Assembly (NCBI RefSeq): GCF_900105715.1
Contig: NZ_FNRY01000001.1
Span: 1,550,001-1,614,000 of the forward strand
Direction: 5' to 3'
DNA: 64,000 nucleotides
From: Paramicrobacterium humi
GTDB taxonomy: Bacteria > Actinomycetota > Actinomycetes > Actinomycetales > Microbacteriaceae
The notes beneath the pieces were generated by a model, which was given only the letters and a program-made list of their open reading frames with translations, was not told the origin of the DNA and ran no database searches. Positions 24,023 to 33,001 of this stretch are shown piece after piece; positions within the stretch are counted from its first letter, which is position 1, and each line of letters opens with the position of its first letter. The position numbers were made by a program, and so were the translations under genes.

Positions 24023-25396
24023 GTGTCAATCGCTCATCTTGGTATCGGAGACGAAGCCCCGAGCGACAGCGAGCGTTCATTCGAACGGACGCCTCCGCAT
24101 GACCTCCTCGCCGAGCAGTCCACTCTCGGCGGCATGATGCTCTCCAAAGATGCCGTCGCCGACGTCGTCGAGACCGTCCGCGGCGCCGACTTCTACATTC
24201 CCAAGCACGAGATCATCTTCGAAGCGCTGCTCTCGCTCTACTCGCACGGCGAGCCCACCGACGTCATCGCGGTCACGGACGAGCTCATCAAGCAGGGAGA
24301 GCTCCAGCGCGCCGGCGGCGCGGACTACCTGCACACGCTGACTTCACTTGTCCCCACCGCCGCGAATGCCGGCTTCTACGCATCGATCGTCGCCGAGCGT
24401 GCGCTGCTTCGCCGCCTGGTCGAAGCGGGCACGCGCATCGTTCAGATGGGCTACTCGGGCGAGGGTGAGGTACTAGACCTCGTCAACAACGCCCAGGCGG
24501 AGATCTACTCCGTCACAGGCAATGAGAGCGCCGAGGACTACGTTCCGCTCACTACCGCTGTCGACGCGGCCATCGACGAGATCGAGGCGGCCAAGAACCG
24601 CGACGGGTCGATGACGGGTGTTCCGACCGGATTCTCTGGGCTCGACCAGCTCACGAACGGTCTGCATCCCGGGCAGATGATCATCATCGCCGCGCGCCCG
24701 GCTCTCGGTAAGTCGACGCTCGCCCTCGACTTCGCTCGCGCCGCAGCGATCAAGCACAACATGCCCACCATCTTCTTCTCGCTCGAGATGGGGCGAAGCG
24801 AGATCGCCATGCGCCTCATGTCGGCCGAAGGCTCGGTCCCGCTGCAGAACATGCGTAAGGGAACGCTCGACGCCCGCGACTGGACGACGATCGCGTCCAT
24901 TCGCGGGAAGATCAATGACGCCCCGCTCTACATCGATGATTCGCCGAACATGACCCTCGTTGAGATTCGCGCCAAATGCCGTCGGCTCAAGCAGCGTGTC
25001 GGGCTCAAGATGGTCGTCATCGACTACCTTCAGCTCATGACGAGCGGCAAGCGCGTCGAGAGCCGCCAGCAGGAGGTTTCGGAGTTCTCACGAGCGCTCA
25101 AGCTGCTCGCGAAGGAACTCGGCGTGCCGGTCATCGCCCTCTCGCAGCTGAACCGTGGCCCCGAGCAGCGGCAGGACAAGAAGCCCGCCCTGAGCGACCT
25201 TCGAGAGTCAGGGTCGATCGAGCAGGACGCCGACATGGTCGTGCTCCTGCACCGCGAGTCGGCCTACGAGAAGGACAACCCGCGCGCCGGGGAAGCCGAC
25301 CTCATCGTCGCCAAGCACAGAAACGGCCCAACCGACACGGTGACGGTGGCGTTCCAAGGACACTTCTCGCGCTTCACTGACATGGCGCCGGTGTAG
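24023..25396 (+). CDS. dnaB: replicative DNA helicase DnaB
   Basis: A 457-residue hexameric 5'-3' helicase that unwinds DNA at the fork. It has the N-terminal primase-interacting domain (PPHDLLAEQSTLGGMMLS...), a linker, and a RecA-like core with Walker A ARPALGKST, Walker B MVVIDYLQLM, and the late motif SDLRESGSIEQDADMVVLLHRE. There is no intein. The GTG at 24023 has a GGAAGGGGAAG ribosome site; the upstream open frame to 23924 is rejected. The upstream DnaA boxes may couple it to initiation. Confidence 0.96.
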   Translation: MSIAHLGIGDEAPSDSERSFERTPPHDLLAEQSTLGGMMLSKDAVADVVETVRGADFYIPKHEIIFEALLSLYSHGEPTDVIAVTDELIKQGELQRAGGADYLHTLTSLVPTAANAGFYASIVAERALLRRLVEAGTRIVQMGYSGEGEVLDLVNNAQAEIYSVTGNESAEDYVPLTTAVDAAIDEIEAAKNRDGSMTGVPTGFSGLDQLTNGLHPGQMIIIAARPALGKSTLALDFARAAAIKHNMPTIFFSLEMGRSEIAMRLMSAEGSVPLQNMRKGTLDARDWTTIASIRGKINDAPLYIDDSPNMTLVEIRAKCRRLKQRVGLKMVVIDYLQLMTSGKRVESRQQEVSEFSRALKLLAKELGVPVIALSQLNRGPEQRQDKKPALSDLRESGSIEQDADMVVLLHRESAYEKDNPRAGEADLIVAKHRNGPTDTVTVAFQGHFSRFTDMAPV

Positions 25397-25468
25397 GCGG
25401 CGCATTCGCTCAGGTCTGCGGCTGGTGGAATTCGGACCAATCTCGCGTGTGCGTCGTACACTCGAAGC

Positions 25469-25723
25469 GTGACCCTGTCAGAGCTGATCGAGAAGGCCCG
25501 TGAGCTTGCGCCCGCCGACCGCGTGGCGCTCGCCTACGAGCTGCTCGACAGCGTCGAGGAGCCGGAGGAGCCTGATCCCATTGTTGACGCTGCCTGGCAG
25601 AAGGAGCTCCGTCGGCGCATCGAAGACATCGAGAGTGGCCGCGTCCAGCTCGTTGACGGACGCGAGACTATGCGCATCGCTCGCGAGCGAATCGCGGAGC
25701 GCCGCGCGCGCCAGGGCGCGTGA
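25469..25723 (+). CDS. addiction-module antitoxin-like protein, no toxin partner
   Basis: An 84-residue protein matching the 'putative addiction module component' family: LIEKARELAPADRVALAYELLDSVEEP, then a Trp-containing helix AAWQKELRRRIEDIESGRVQLVDG. These normally precede a RelE/ParE-like toxin. Here the next frame, starting in the overlapping GTGA, is a hydroxylase fragment instead. TACACT at 25457-25462 lies 6 nt before the GTG start, so a leaderless promoter is intact. Confidence 0.8.
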   Translation: MTLSELIEKARELAPADRVALAYELLDSVEEPEEPDPIVDAAWQKELRRRIEDIESGRVQLVDGRETMRIARERIAERRARQGA

Positions 25724-26292
25724 ATCCAGGTGACTGGCTTGAGCATCCCGAGGCTCGTGTCGAGCTGATGAACCACGTGTACGCGTCGACAGCCGTCGTC
25801 GACGACGGGACCGAGCTCGTCTACGATCGCGACCCGCAGCTGTACATCCAGCCGTCGAGCCGCCCCGGCGCGCGCATCCCGCACGCGTGGGTGGGCGACG
25901 CGACCGGCACGGTGTCGACGCTCGACGTCACCGGTCACGAACGCTTCACTCTCGTCACGCGTGATCGTGGCGGGGCATGGGCGGATGCCGCGACAGCGGT
26001 CGCCGCGGAACTCGGGGTGCCGCTCGCCGTCGTCGCGATCGCGCACGCCGGTGACGTGCAGGACCTCTACGGCGACTTCGAGCGCCGCAGCGGCATCGGC
26101 GAGGATGGCTGCCTCCTGGTGCGTCCCGACCAGCACATCGCGCTGCGCCAGACCGGCGCTTCCGATGACCCGGCAGGCGTGCTCCGGGCGGCGTTCGCGC
26201 AGATCCTCGATCGGCCCTCGTCGGCCGATAGTGCGCCGGAGGCCTCCGCGAGCGGGGAGCACGACGGACGGAGCCGCGTCCTCGCCGGGTAG
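25720..26292 (+). pseudogene. C-terminal fragment of FAD-dependent aromatic hydroxylase
   Basis: The 190 readable residues match only the thioredoxin-like C-terminal domain of phenol/dichlorophenol monooxygenases: LYIQPSSRPGARIPHAW, VSTLDVTGHERFTLVT, DGCLLVRPDQHIALR. The ~390-residue FAD and substrate domains that should precede it are absent, and the fragment abuts the antitoxin gene by an overlapping GTGA. No catalysis is possible without the FAD domain. This is probably the remnant of a deletion that also removed the toxin; a stand-alone domain is a less likely alternative. Confidence 0.7.
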
Positions 26293-26301
26293 CATCGGCT
26301 C

Positions 26302-27279
26302 ATGCAGCAGACCAGGTGGGCCGTGCTCGGCCCTGGCGTGATCAGCACCGACTTCGTGGAGGGCCTCCGGCACTCTGAGCATGGGATGCTGCACGCCGTG
26401 GGAAGCTCCTCGCCCGAACGCGCAGCGGCATTCGCCGCGAAACAGGGCGCCGCGGCATCCGGAACCTACGCCGACATCATCGCGCGTGATGACGTCGACG
26501 CGGTCTATATCGGCACCGTGCACACGACGCACGTGGAGCTGGCCATCCGCGCGCTCGATGCGGGAAAGGCGGTGCTGTGCGAGAAGCCCGCGAGCCCGAC
26601 GCTCGCGGAGACGCAGCGCATCCTCGACGCGGCTGCGCGTGCCAAGCGGCCGTTTCTCGAGGCGTTCAAGAACCGCTTCGGGCCCTTCGCCGAGGCCGTG
26701 CGCTCCCTCGTGGCCGGCGGTGAGCTCGGCGCTCCCGCGCGTCTCGAGGCGGCATGCGGATTCGCGGCCGGCACCCGGACCGGCCGGCTCTTCGACCCCG
26801 AGCTCGCCGGCGGCGCGATCCTCGACGTCGGCTGTTACCCGGTGTCCCTCGCCGTGGAGATCGCCGCCGCGGCGGGGCTGCCGTTCGACGCGCCGGAGCT
26901 CATCTCCAGCACGGCCGAGCACGACGCCGGAGTCGAGACGGATGCCGCCGCTCTCGTCGAGTTCGGTGGATTCGAGGCGCAGCTCTCCACGTCGATCGTG
27001 CGCACGCTCGATGCGACGGCGACTCTGCGCTTCACGGGCGGAGAGGTCATTCTTCCCAGCCCGTGGGGCAGCCGCGTCGACAGTGCTCGCTCCCTGATCG
27101 TGCGCCGCGACGGCGACGAGCAGACGATCGAGGTTCCCATTGTGCAGCCGATGGCGGCCGAGGCTGACGCAGTGTCGCGTGCGCTCGCCGATGGGCGGTG
27201 CGAGGTGCCGGAGATGCCGTGGTCGCACACAGCAGCGGTCGCGCGCGTCCTCACGCTCTGGCGTTACGCCGCATCCTGA
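26302..27279 (+). CDS. Gfo/Idh/MocA-family oxidoreductase
   Basis: A 325-residue NAD(P)-dependent oxidoreductase. It has an N-terminal Rossmann domain (WAVLGPGVISTDF), the EKP motif (CEKPASPTLAE, around residue 95), and a C-terminal alpha/beta domain with GGAILDVGCYPVSLA, typical of the dihydrodiol-dehydrogenase-like branch. The substrate is probably a sugar or cyclic polyol. TAGCAT at 26290-26295 lies 6 nt before the ATG. Confidence 0.88.
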   Translation: MQQTRWAVLGPGVISTDFVEGLRHSEHGMLHAVGSSSPERAAAFAAKQGAAASGTYADIIARDDVDAVYIGTVHTTHVELAIRALDAGKAVLCEKPASPTLAETQRILDAAARAKRPFLEAFKNRFGPFAEAVRSLVAGGELGAPARLEAACGFAAGTRTGRLFDPELAGGAILDVGCYPVSLAVEIAAAAGLPFDAPELISSTAEHDAGVETDAAALVEFGGFEAQLSTSIVRTLDATATLRFTGGEVILPSPWGSRVDSARSLIVRRDGDEQTIEVPIVQPMAAEADAVSRALADGRCEVPEMPWSHTAAVARVLTLWRYAAS

Positions 27280-27312
27280 CAGCGCCCTGCCTGCGCGGCT
27301 ACGATTCCGCAC

Positions 27313-27993
27313 ATGGACCTGCAGCTTGAGAACCGTGTCATTCTCGTCGTCGGCGGCACCGGACTCATCGGCCGCGCCGTCGTCGAACGACTCCGCGCCG
27401 AAGGCGCCGTCGCCGTTCCCGCGTCGCGGCACGGCGAAGACGGTGTGCGCCTGGACGCGGGAAGCGATGACTCCGTGGCCGCGGCGCTCGAGGAGGTGCT
27501 CGAGCGCTTCGGCGAGATCGACGGCCTCGTCATCGCCGCAGCCCCGAGCGCACAGACGCTCGACCCGGCGAGAAAATCCGATCCCGCACAGGTGCTCGCT
27601 GCCGTCGACGGCAAGGCGCTCAGGTTCGTGCGTGTGGCCAATGCCGTGCTCCCGCTCATGACCGACGCGGGATACGGCCGCATCGTCGGCGTCAGCGGCC
27701 AGAACGCGCTCCAGACCGGCAATCTCGCCGGCTCCGTGCGGAACGCGGCGCTCATCATCGCGGCGAAGAACCTCGCCGACTCCGCGGCCGGCACCGGCGT
27801 CACCGTCAACACCGTGAGCCCCGGCATCGTCAGCGCGGCTCCGTCTCGAGACGTCAGGCCCGGGCAGGGAGGCCAGACGAGCCCGGCCGACGTCGCCGAT
27901 CTCATCGCCTTCCTCGTCTCGCCGCTCGCGGGAACGATCTCTGGAGAGTCGATCGCGGTGGGGCACCGCGTTCGGGGCGTCACGTCAATGTGA
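27313..27993 (+). CDS. SDR-family protein lacking the YxxxK catalytic pair
   Basis: A 226-residue Rossmann protein with the nucleotide site VVGGTGLIGRA and the conserved late motif VNTVSPGIV. The catalytic Ser position is retained (GVSGQ, Ser128). The expected YxxxK reads GSVRN (Gly140, Asn144) before AALIIAAKNLAD, so canonical proton transfer is lost. I recall other SDRs with an 'RN' motif here, so it may be a real subgroup rather than decay. The start follows TACGAT (27300-27305) by 7 nt. Function is unknown. Confidence 0.8.
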   Translation: MDLQLENRVILVVGGTGLIGRAVVERLRAEGAVAVPASRHGEDGVRLDAGSDDSVAAALEEVLERFGEIDGLVIAAAPSAQTLDPARKSDPAQVLAAVDGKALRFVRVANAVLPLMTDAGYGRIVGVSGQNALQTGNLAGSVRNAALIIAAKNLADSAAGTGVTVNTVSPGIVSAAPSRDVRPGQGGQTSPADVADLIAFLVSPLAGTISGESIAVGHRVRGVTSM

Positions 27994-28105
27994 CCGTCCC
28001 CACGGATCTGTTCGAGCGATTCTCCACAGACTGCCGCCTGCTCATCCCGGGTAACAGCTCGACCGTCATGATCGATGCATGTCTCACGTCGACGAACGGG
28101 ATAGG

Positions 28106-28122
28106 GTATGACCGGTTATACT
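28106..28122 (+). promoter_or_regulatory. toxin-antitoxin promoter and palindromic operator
   Basis: A near-perfect 16-bp palindrome centred on CCGG (GTATGACC/GGTTATAC, 28106-28121) overlaps the -10 box TATACT (28117-28122). The start codon at 28129 is 6 nt downstream, so the message is probably leaderless. Its position suits autorepression by the antitoxin. Confidence 0.65.
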
Positions 28123-28128
28123 CTGGTT

Positions 28129-28374
28129 ATGAAGACGGCGATCTCTGTTCCCGATGGTGACTTCGAGAGATACGAGCGAATCGCGGCGCGACACGGTATG
28201 AACCGATCCGAGTTCTATCGTCGTGCCGCGCAGAAGCTCGCCGACGAACTTGAGGGGGAAGCGGAGCTCACAGCGCTCGCCGACGCGGCGATAGAACGTG
28301 CGGGCCAGCCGGCCGAGGATGGTCTGTTCCTTCGCGAATCGGAGCGCGTGTCCCAAGAAGGAACACCGTGGTGA
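28129..28374 (+). CDS. ribbon-helix-helix antitoxin of PemK/MazF-type pair
   Basis: An 81-residue antitoxin. The N-terminal ribbon-helix-helix reads MKTAISVPDGDFERYERIAARHGMNRSEFYRRAAQ. The acidic C-terminal half would wrap and block the toxin. ATG at 28129 (no Shine-Dalgarno needed) is preferred over ATG 28108. The stop overlaps the toxin start (GTGA), which couples the two. Confidence 0.88.
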   Translation: MKTAISVPDGDFERYERIAARHGMNRSEFYRRAAQKLADELEGEAELTALADAAIERAGQPAEDGLFLRESERVSQEGTPW

Positions 28375-28715
28375 TCGCTCACGGCGATGTCGTCTGGGCG
28401 GACTTCGGGACCCCGCGCGGGTCAGCGCCTGCCAAGAAGCGCCCTGCCATCGTCATGCAGGAGAACTGGCTCCTGTCCAGCGGCATCGAAACCGTGTTCG
28501 TCGTACCGCTGACCTCGAACACGGCACTGGAAGCGTTTCCCGGGAACGTCCTCATTCCCCAGGAAGCGTCCGGACTCGAGAGGGACTCCGTCGCTGTCGT
28601 ATCCCAGATCGGCCCCGTCAGCCGTGAATACCTCGAGCCGTACGCGACGGGGCGCCTGCCGGGATACCTCCTCACGAGGATCGCGTCCGGCATTCGCCTG
28701 GTTACCGGGATCTGA
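28368..28715 (+). CDS. PemK/MazF-family mRNA interferase toxin
   Basis: A 115-residue endoribonuclease toxin. The family start HGDVVWADFGTPRGS...KKRPAIVMQ, the strand VFVVPLTSN, and AVVSQIGPVSREYL (holding the conserved Gln/Ser-region near the catalytic Thr/Arg) are visible. Tandem GTG codons at 28368 and 28371 could each start it. Full length and apparently intact. Confidence 0.9.
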   Translation: MVIAHGDVVWADFGTPRGSAPAKKRPAIVMQENWLLSSGIETVFVVPLTSNTALEAFPGNVLIPQEASGLERDSVAVVSQIGPVSREYLEPYATGRLPGYLLTRIASGIRLVTGI

Positions 28716-28818
28716 TCGGCTCCACGGGGCGGCGCGCACTCAGCTTGCGGCGGATAGAATGGCAGCATCCCGACGGTCGCGCACTCGCGGCCGGTTTTCA
28801 TGAAAGAGGCGTTCGTCT

Positions 28819-29478
28819 GTGGTCACCCCTGCCGATGTTCCCCGCGGCACAACCGCATCGGCGACCGCTCCCCACACCCGCCTCTGGGCGCTGCAACTGA
28901 GCCGTGCGGTGATCTTCGCGCTCGCCGCCGTGTACATCACCTTCTCCGCTGACCACTCCGCGCACCTGGGCCTCGTCGTTTTCGGCGTCACCGCTGTCGT
29001 CGCGGGCATCGTCGTCGGCTCCCTCGCGTTCCCGCTCATCGCCGATGGCCCGACGCGGCGCCTCGTCGTCGCGCAATCGGCGATCACCCTCGCCGCTGGC
29101 GTCGTCGCTCTCCTGCTGCGGGACTCTGGGCTCGGCAGCCTGCTGCTCACCGTCGCGATCTGGGCGGGAATCACGGGCCTTCTCGAGCTGTACACGGGCT
29201 ACCGACTCGGCCGGCGCGCGCCGCTGTCGAAGGACTTCCTCATCGTCGGCGCCTTCACGGCTCTGCTCGCTGTCGTCTTCGTTCTGCTTCCGCCCGACTT
29301 CGTGCAGACCGGGGGCGGTGAGCAGGGCGCTCCGGCCACCCTCACCTCATCGGTCATGGCCGTCGGAGTCTTCGGCGCCTACGCCGCCATCGTCGCCGTC
29401 TACCTCGCCATCGCGGGCCTGTCCCTCAAATGGCAGAGAACGGATGCCGCCACAGATGTCCAGGAGGAATCCGCGTGA
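28819..29478 (+). CDS. multi-pass membrane protein, HdeD/DUF308-like
   Basis: A 219-residue integral membrane protein with six hydrophobic segments arranged as three helical hairpins. This is similar to the HdeD/DUF308 layout (RAVIFALAAVYITFSADHSA, GITGLLELYTGYRLG). No enzymatic motif is present. GTG start with AAAGAGG upstream. It is coupled to the next small membrane gene by a GTGA overlap, so the two products may act together. Confidence 0.75.
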   Translation: MVTPADVPRGTTASATAPHTRLWALQLSRAVIFALAAVYITFSADHSAHLGLVVFGVTAVVAGIVVGSLAFPLIADGPTRRLVVAQSAITLAAGVVALLLRDSGLGSLLLTVAIWAGITGLLELYTGYRLGRRAPLSKDFLIVGAFTALLAVVFVLLPPDFVQTGGGEQGAPATLTSSVMAVGVFGAYAAIVAVYLAIAGLSLKWQRTDAATDVQEESA

Positions 29479-29732
29479 CCAAGCCAAGCATGCGTGACGT
29501 GCTCAAGCCCGTCGAACTGCTCGCCATCGCCGCCGTGTTCGGCGTCTTCGCTGGGCTCATCACCCTCATGTCGACGCGCGACATCACGCTGTCCGTCATC
29601 TTCTTCGGCGTCGCCTTCATCGCGGGGCTCGTGTTCCTCGCCCTGTTCGCCCTGACGGTGAAGCCGAACAAGCGCGAGCTCGACGACATCCACAAGCAAG
29701 ACGACGACGGCCCCACCCCGCCCGTTCTCTGA
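29475..29732 (+). CDS. small two-helix membrane protein
   Basis: An 85-residue protein with two transmembrane helices (about 10-30 and 36-58) and a polar, acidic C-terminal tail. I do not recognise a function. GTG at 29475 has AGGAGGAA 7 nt upstream; the earlier in-frame start at 29430 lies deep in the preceding gene and is rejected. It overlaps the DUF308-like gene by 4 nt. Confidence 0.7.
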   Translation: MTKPSMRDVLKPVELLAIAAVFGVFAGLITLMSTRDITLSVIFFGVAFIAGLVFLALFALTVKPNKRELDDIHKQDDDGPTPPVL

Positions 29733-29749
29733 AGCCGGCGTGACGCGGC

Positions 29750-30877
29750 TCAGGCGATGCCGAGCCGCTGCGAGAGCACGAGTGCGGCCGCGCCGCGCAG
29801 CATGATGTCCCTGCCCAATTGAGAGGTGCGGATCACCTTCGCCGCGCCGTCGCTCCCCGTGCGCTCGTCGACGCTGCGCCGCACGCCGTCAAGCAGCGGC
29901 TCGTTCACGAGCTCGTGCGGCCCCGTCAGCACGACGTCCGTCAGATCGAGCGTGCTGATCAGCGGGGAGAGCGCGGCGCCGAGAAGCTCACCGGCGCTGC
30001 CGAGTGCGGCATCCGCCCCGTCGCCGCCGACGACCGAGCGTTCGATGCGGCGGCGCAGCGCCGGCGCCGTGACGATGGACTCCAACGGAACCCACGCCTC
30101 GCTCGGACCCTGCCGCACGTGCACGCGGCCGATCTCACCCGCCGTGAGCCGCGAGCCGAGCACCGGCCGGCCGTCGAGCAGAAGGCCTCCGCCCAAGCCG
30201 CGGTCGATCTTGACGAGGAGCATGTCGCCGGTTCCCGTGCCGAAGCTGTGCTCGGCGAGAACAGCGACGTTGGCGTCGTTCGCGACCGAGACCGGCGTGC
30301 CGAATCGGGCGGCGAGCGAGGCGCCGAGGTCGAGATCCGTCCAGTCGAGCGACACGCTGCGGCGCACGATGCCGCTCGCGTCCACGATCCCCGGCACGGC
30401 GACCCCGACGCCGAGAACGGGCGCGGTCGTCAGCTGCAGCGCCCATTCGAGCAGATCTTCGACGAGTCGCTCGGCGTCCTCGCCCGTGACGTCGGGGGAG
30501 GGGATCGAGACCTCTTCGCCGATCTCGCCGTTCAGGTCGGTGAGCACCGCCCGGAACACGTCGTGCCCGCTCAAGTCGAGAGCGATGATCTGATGCGAGC
30601 CGCGCGCCATCTCGAGAAGCACGGCCGGCTTTCCGGGACCGGATGCCGTGCGCACGCCGCGCTCGACAACGAGGCCCTCGCGCTGCAGCTCCGCGACGAG
30701 ATCTGAGATCGTCACGCGGGTGAGCCCCGTCTCCCTCGCGATGTCGGCGCGGCTGAGCGACTCGCCGCGGAAGAGCATCTGCAGAACGAGCGCCCGGTTG
30801 TGCGCGCGCGTGTGCCCGGGGAGCGCCGCCGTCTCGCGCCGAAGCGGCGCATGAAGGGACGGCTGCCGCGGACTCAT
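29750..30877 (-). CDS. ROK-family transcriptional regulator
   Basis: A 375-residue XylR/NagC-type regulator. The N-terminal winged helix (GESLSRADIARETGLTRVTISDLVAELQREGLV) is followed by a sugar-kinase-like fold with the phosphate motif ALDLSGHDVF and VGVAVPGIVD, and the region MLLVKIDRGLGGGLL. The usual zinc-binding CxCGxxGC signature is replaced by VRQGPSEAWVPLES, so it lacks that site. It stands alone, so its target is unclear; the sugar ABC operon is the only sugar locus in the window. Confidence 0.88.
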   Translation of the reverse strand: MSPRQPSLHAPLRRETAALPGHTRAHNRALVLQMLFRGESLSRADIARETGLTRVTISDLVAELQREGLVVERGVRTASGPGKPAVLLEMARGSHQIIALDLSGHDVFRAVLTDLNGEIGEEVSIPSPDVTGEDAERLVEDLLEWALQLTTAPVLGVGVAVPGIVDASGIVRRSVSLDWTDLDLGASLAARFGTPVSVANDANVAVLAEHSFGTGTGDMLLVKIDRGLGGGLLLDGRPVLGSRLTAGEIGRVHVRQGPSEAWVPLESIVTAPALRRRIERSVVGGDGADAALGSAGELLGAALSPLISTLDLTDVVLTGPHELVNEPLLDGVRRSVDERTGSDGAAKVIRTSQLGRDIMLRGAAALVLSQRLGIA

Positions 30878-30937
30878 GTTTGTTAGCTTTCCTCACAAAC
30901 TGTCGAGCCGCAACTCGATGACGGTGCGAACGCGCGT

Positions 30938-32323
30938 TCAGTCGGCGAGCAGGGCCACCTGCTGCATCGAGAGACCGACGTAGCGATCGGGCGTGAGCTG
31001 CAGCAGGCGCTGCTTCGCCGCATCGCCGATGTCGAGCCCGTCCACGAAGGCCGTGAGATCCGCGTGGCCGATGCGCTTGCCGCGCGTGAGCTCCTTGAGC
31101 ATCGCGTACGGGTCGGAGATCTGCGAGCGCCCGGCGGTGACTTCGGCGCGAATGACCGTCTGGATGGCCTCGCCGAGCACCTCCCAGTTCGCGTCGAGAT
31201 CCGCGAGCAGGGCCGACCGGTCGAGGTCGACCTCGCGCAGGCCGCGCTCGATGTTGTCGAGAGCGAGGAGAGAGTGCCCGAAGGCGACCCCGATGTTGCG
31301 CTGCGTCGTCGAGTCCGTGAGGTCACGCTGCATGCGCGAGGTCACGAGCGTCGCAGCGAGCGAGTCGAGGAGCGCGCTCGAGATCTCGAGGTTCGCCTCC
31401 GCGTTCTCGAAGCGGATCGGATTCACCTTGTGCGGCATCGTCGAGGACCCGGTCGCGCCCGCCTGCGGGATCTGCCGGAAATAGCCCATCGAGATGTAGG
31501 TCCACATGTCGGTCGCGAGGTTGTGCAGAACGCGGTTCGCGTGCGCGATGCGCCCGTAGAGCTCGGCCTGCCAGTCGTGCGACTCGATCTGCGTCGTGAG
31601 CGGGTTCCACGTGAGACCGAGCGATTCGACGAACTCTCGGGAGATGCGCAGCCAGTCGGCGTCAGGCGCGGCGACCGTGTGCGCGGCGAAGTTCCCCGTC
31701 GCGCCCGAGAACTTGCCGAGGTACTCGGAGCCCTCGACGTGCCGGAGGATGCGCTCGAGGCGGTAGACGGTCACGGCGATCTCGCGGCCCATCGTGCTCG
31801 GCGTGGCCGGCTGGCCGTGCGTGTGCGAGAGCATCGACGCGTCGGCGTACTCGTCGGCGAGCGACCGCAGGGCCCCGATGACGGATCGGTACTTCGGCAG
31901 CCACACGTTCCGCACGGCGTCGGACACCGTGAGCGCATAGGAGAGGTTGTTGATGTCCTCGCTCGTGCACGCGAAGTGGGTGAGCTCCGCGATGCGGTCG
32001 AGGCCGAGCTTCGCGAGCTTCTCGCGAACGAGGTACTCGACGGCCTTCACGTCGTGCCGCGTCGTCGCCTCGAGGGTGGCGAGCCGGTCGATCTCTGGCT
32101 GCCCGAAGCCGCTCGCGAGCTCGCGAAGCGCCGCCGTCTCGGCATCCGTCAACGGGCTCGCCCCGAACATCTCGTGCGACGTGAGATAGATCAGCCACTC
32201 GACCTCGACGTGCACGCGCGCCCGGTTCAGTCCTGCCTCGCTCAAGTGCTCTCCGAGCTCTGTGACCGCTGTGCGGTACCGGCCGTCGAGCGGGCTGAGC
32301 GGTTGAGGCGGAAGTGAGGTCAT
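30938..32323 (-). CDS. purB: adenylosuccinate lyase
   Basis: A 461-residue homotetrameric lyase acting twice in purine synthesis, on SAICAR and on adenylosuccinate, releasing fumarate. The catalytic signature GSSTMPHKVNP and the His-containing TSEDINN and SHTHGQPATPSTMGRE are seen. The start at 32323 has GGGAG upstream and overlaps the phosphatase stop (ATGA). Confidence 0.96.
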   Translation of the reverse strand: MTSLPPQPLSPLDGRYRTAVTELGEHLSEAGLNRARVHVEVEWLIYLTSHEMFGASPLTDAETAALRELASGFGQPEIDRLATLEATTRHDVKAVEYLVREKLAKLGLDRIAELTHFACTSEDINNLSYALTVSDAVRNVWLPKYRSVIGALRSLADEYADASMLSHTHGQPATPSTMGREIAVTVYRLERILRHVEGSEYLGKFSGATGNFAAHTVAAPDADWLRISREFVESLGLTWNPLTTQIESHDWQAELYGRIAHANRVLHNLATDMWTYISMGYFRQIPQAGATGSSTMPHKVNPIRFENAEANLEISSALLDSLAATLVTSRMQRDLTDSTTQRNIGVAFGHSLLALDNIERGLREVDLDRSALLADLDANWEVLGEAIQTVIRAEVTAGRSQISDPYAMLKELTRGKRIGHADLTAFVDGLDIGDAAKQRLLQLTPDRYVGLSMQQVALLAD

Positions 32324-32838
32324 CGAAGGGCTCCCTGTCGGATCGCGGGTTCGAGCTGGCGGAACAACGCCAGGCTCGCTCCCTCTATCATCCCAAGAAC
32401 CCGGTCGAAGGTGCGCGCGTCGGCGTAGTAGGGGTCCGGCACGTCGAGGATGCCGGGATACGTGGTGTCGAAGCTCATCAGGAGCGACACCTTGTCGGCG
32501 TCGGCCGGCGTCGGCGCCCAGTCGCGCAGCGCGCGCTCGTGGCCCCGGTCGAGGGCGACGACGAGGTCGAGCTGCGGAAACCACGCGGAGTCGAACTGCT
32601 TGGCCCGATGCCATCCCGCGTCATAGCCGCGCGCGGCAAGCGCGTCGAGCGTGCGCGCGTCTGCCTGCTCGCCCACGTGCCAGTCCCCAGTTCCCGCGGA
32701 CGTGACGCTCACCCACGGAGTGAGGCCGGCCTTCTCCACGCGCGCCCGGAACACGGCCTCGGCCATGGGGGAGCGGCAGATGTTCCCCGCACAGACGAAG
32801 CAGACGCGGTAGGGAACGATCTGGTCGGAGGGAGGCAT
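32320..32838 (-). CDS. low-molecular-weight protein-tyrosine phosphatase
   Basis: A 172-residue phosphatase. The P-loop CAGNICRSPMAE gives the catalytic CX5R, and the general acid Asp lies in VPDPYYAD. It removes phosphate from tyrosine residues, often on capsule- or virulence-linked kinases in other bacteria. It is the promoter-proximal gene of the purB pair. Starts further upstream (to 33273) are rejected as non-coding; a GTG two codons upstream at 32844 is possible. Confidence 0.92.
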   Translation of the reverse strand: MPPSDQIVPYRVCFVCAGNICRSPMAEAVFRARVEKAGLTPWVSVTSAGTGDWHVGEQADARTLDALAARGYDAGWHRAKQFDSAWFPQLDLVVALDRGHERALRDWAPTPADADKVSLLMSFDTTYPGILDVPDPYYADARTFDRVLGMIEGASLALFRQLEPAIRQGALR

Positions 32839-33001
32839 GGGCACTATTCTGTCGAACTCCCGCACGCTTGCACAGTCCCCTTCGAGCCACTCCTCCTCCC
32901 CAGCGGATGCCGCCAGCCCACCCTCCACAATTCGTGGATTCCGCCAGCCGCTGCCGTCCCGCGAGCGGCACTCTGGAAGCCGAAGCGGGAAGGGGCGCAC
33001 G

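Noticed and set aside
25720-26292. The missing RelE/ParE toxin of the antitoxin at 25469
   Set aside because: The sequence matches the C-terminal domain of an aromatic hydroxylase, not a toxin fold.
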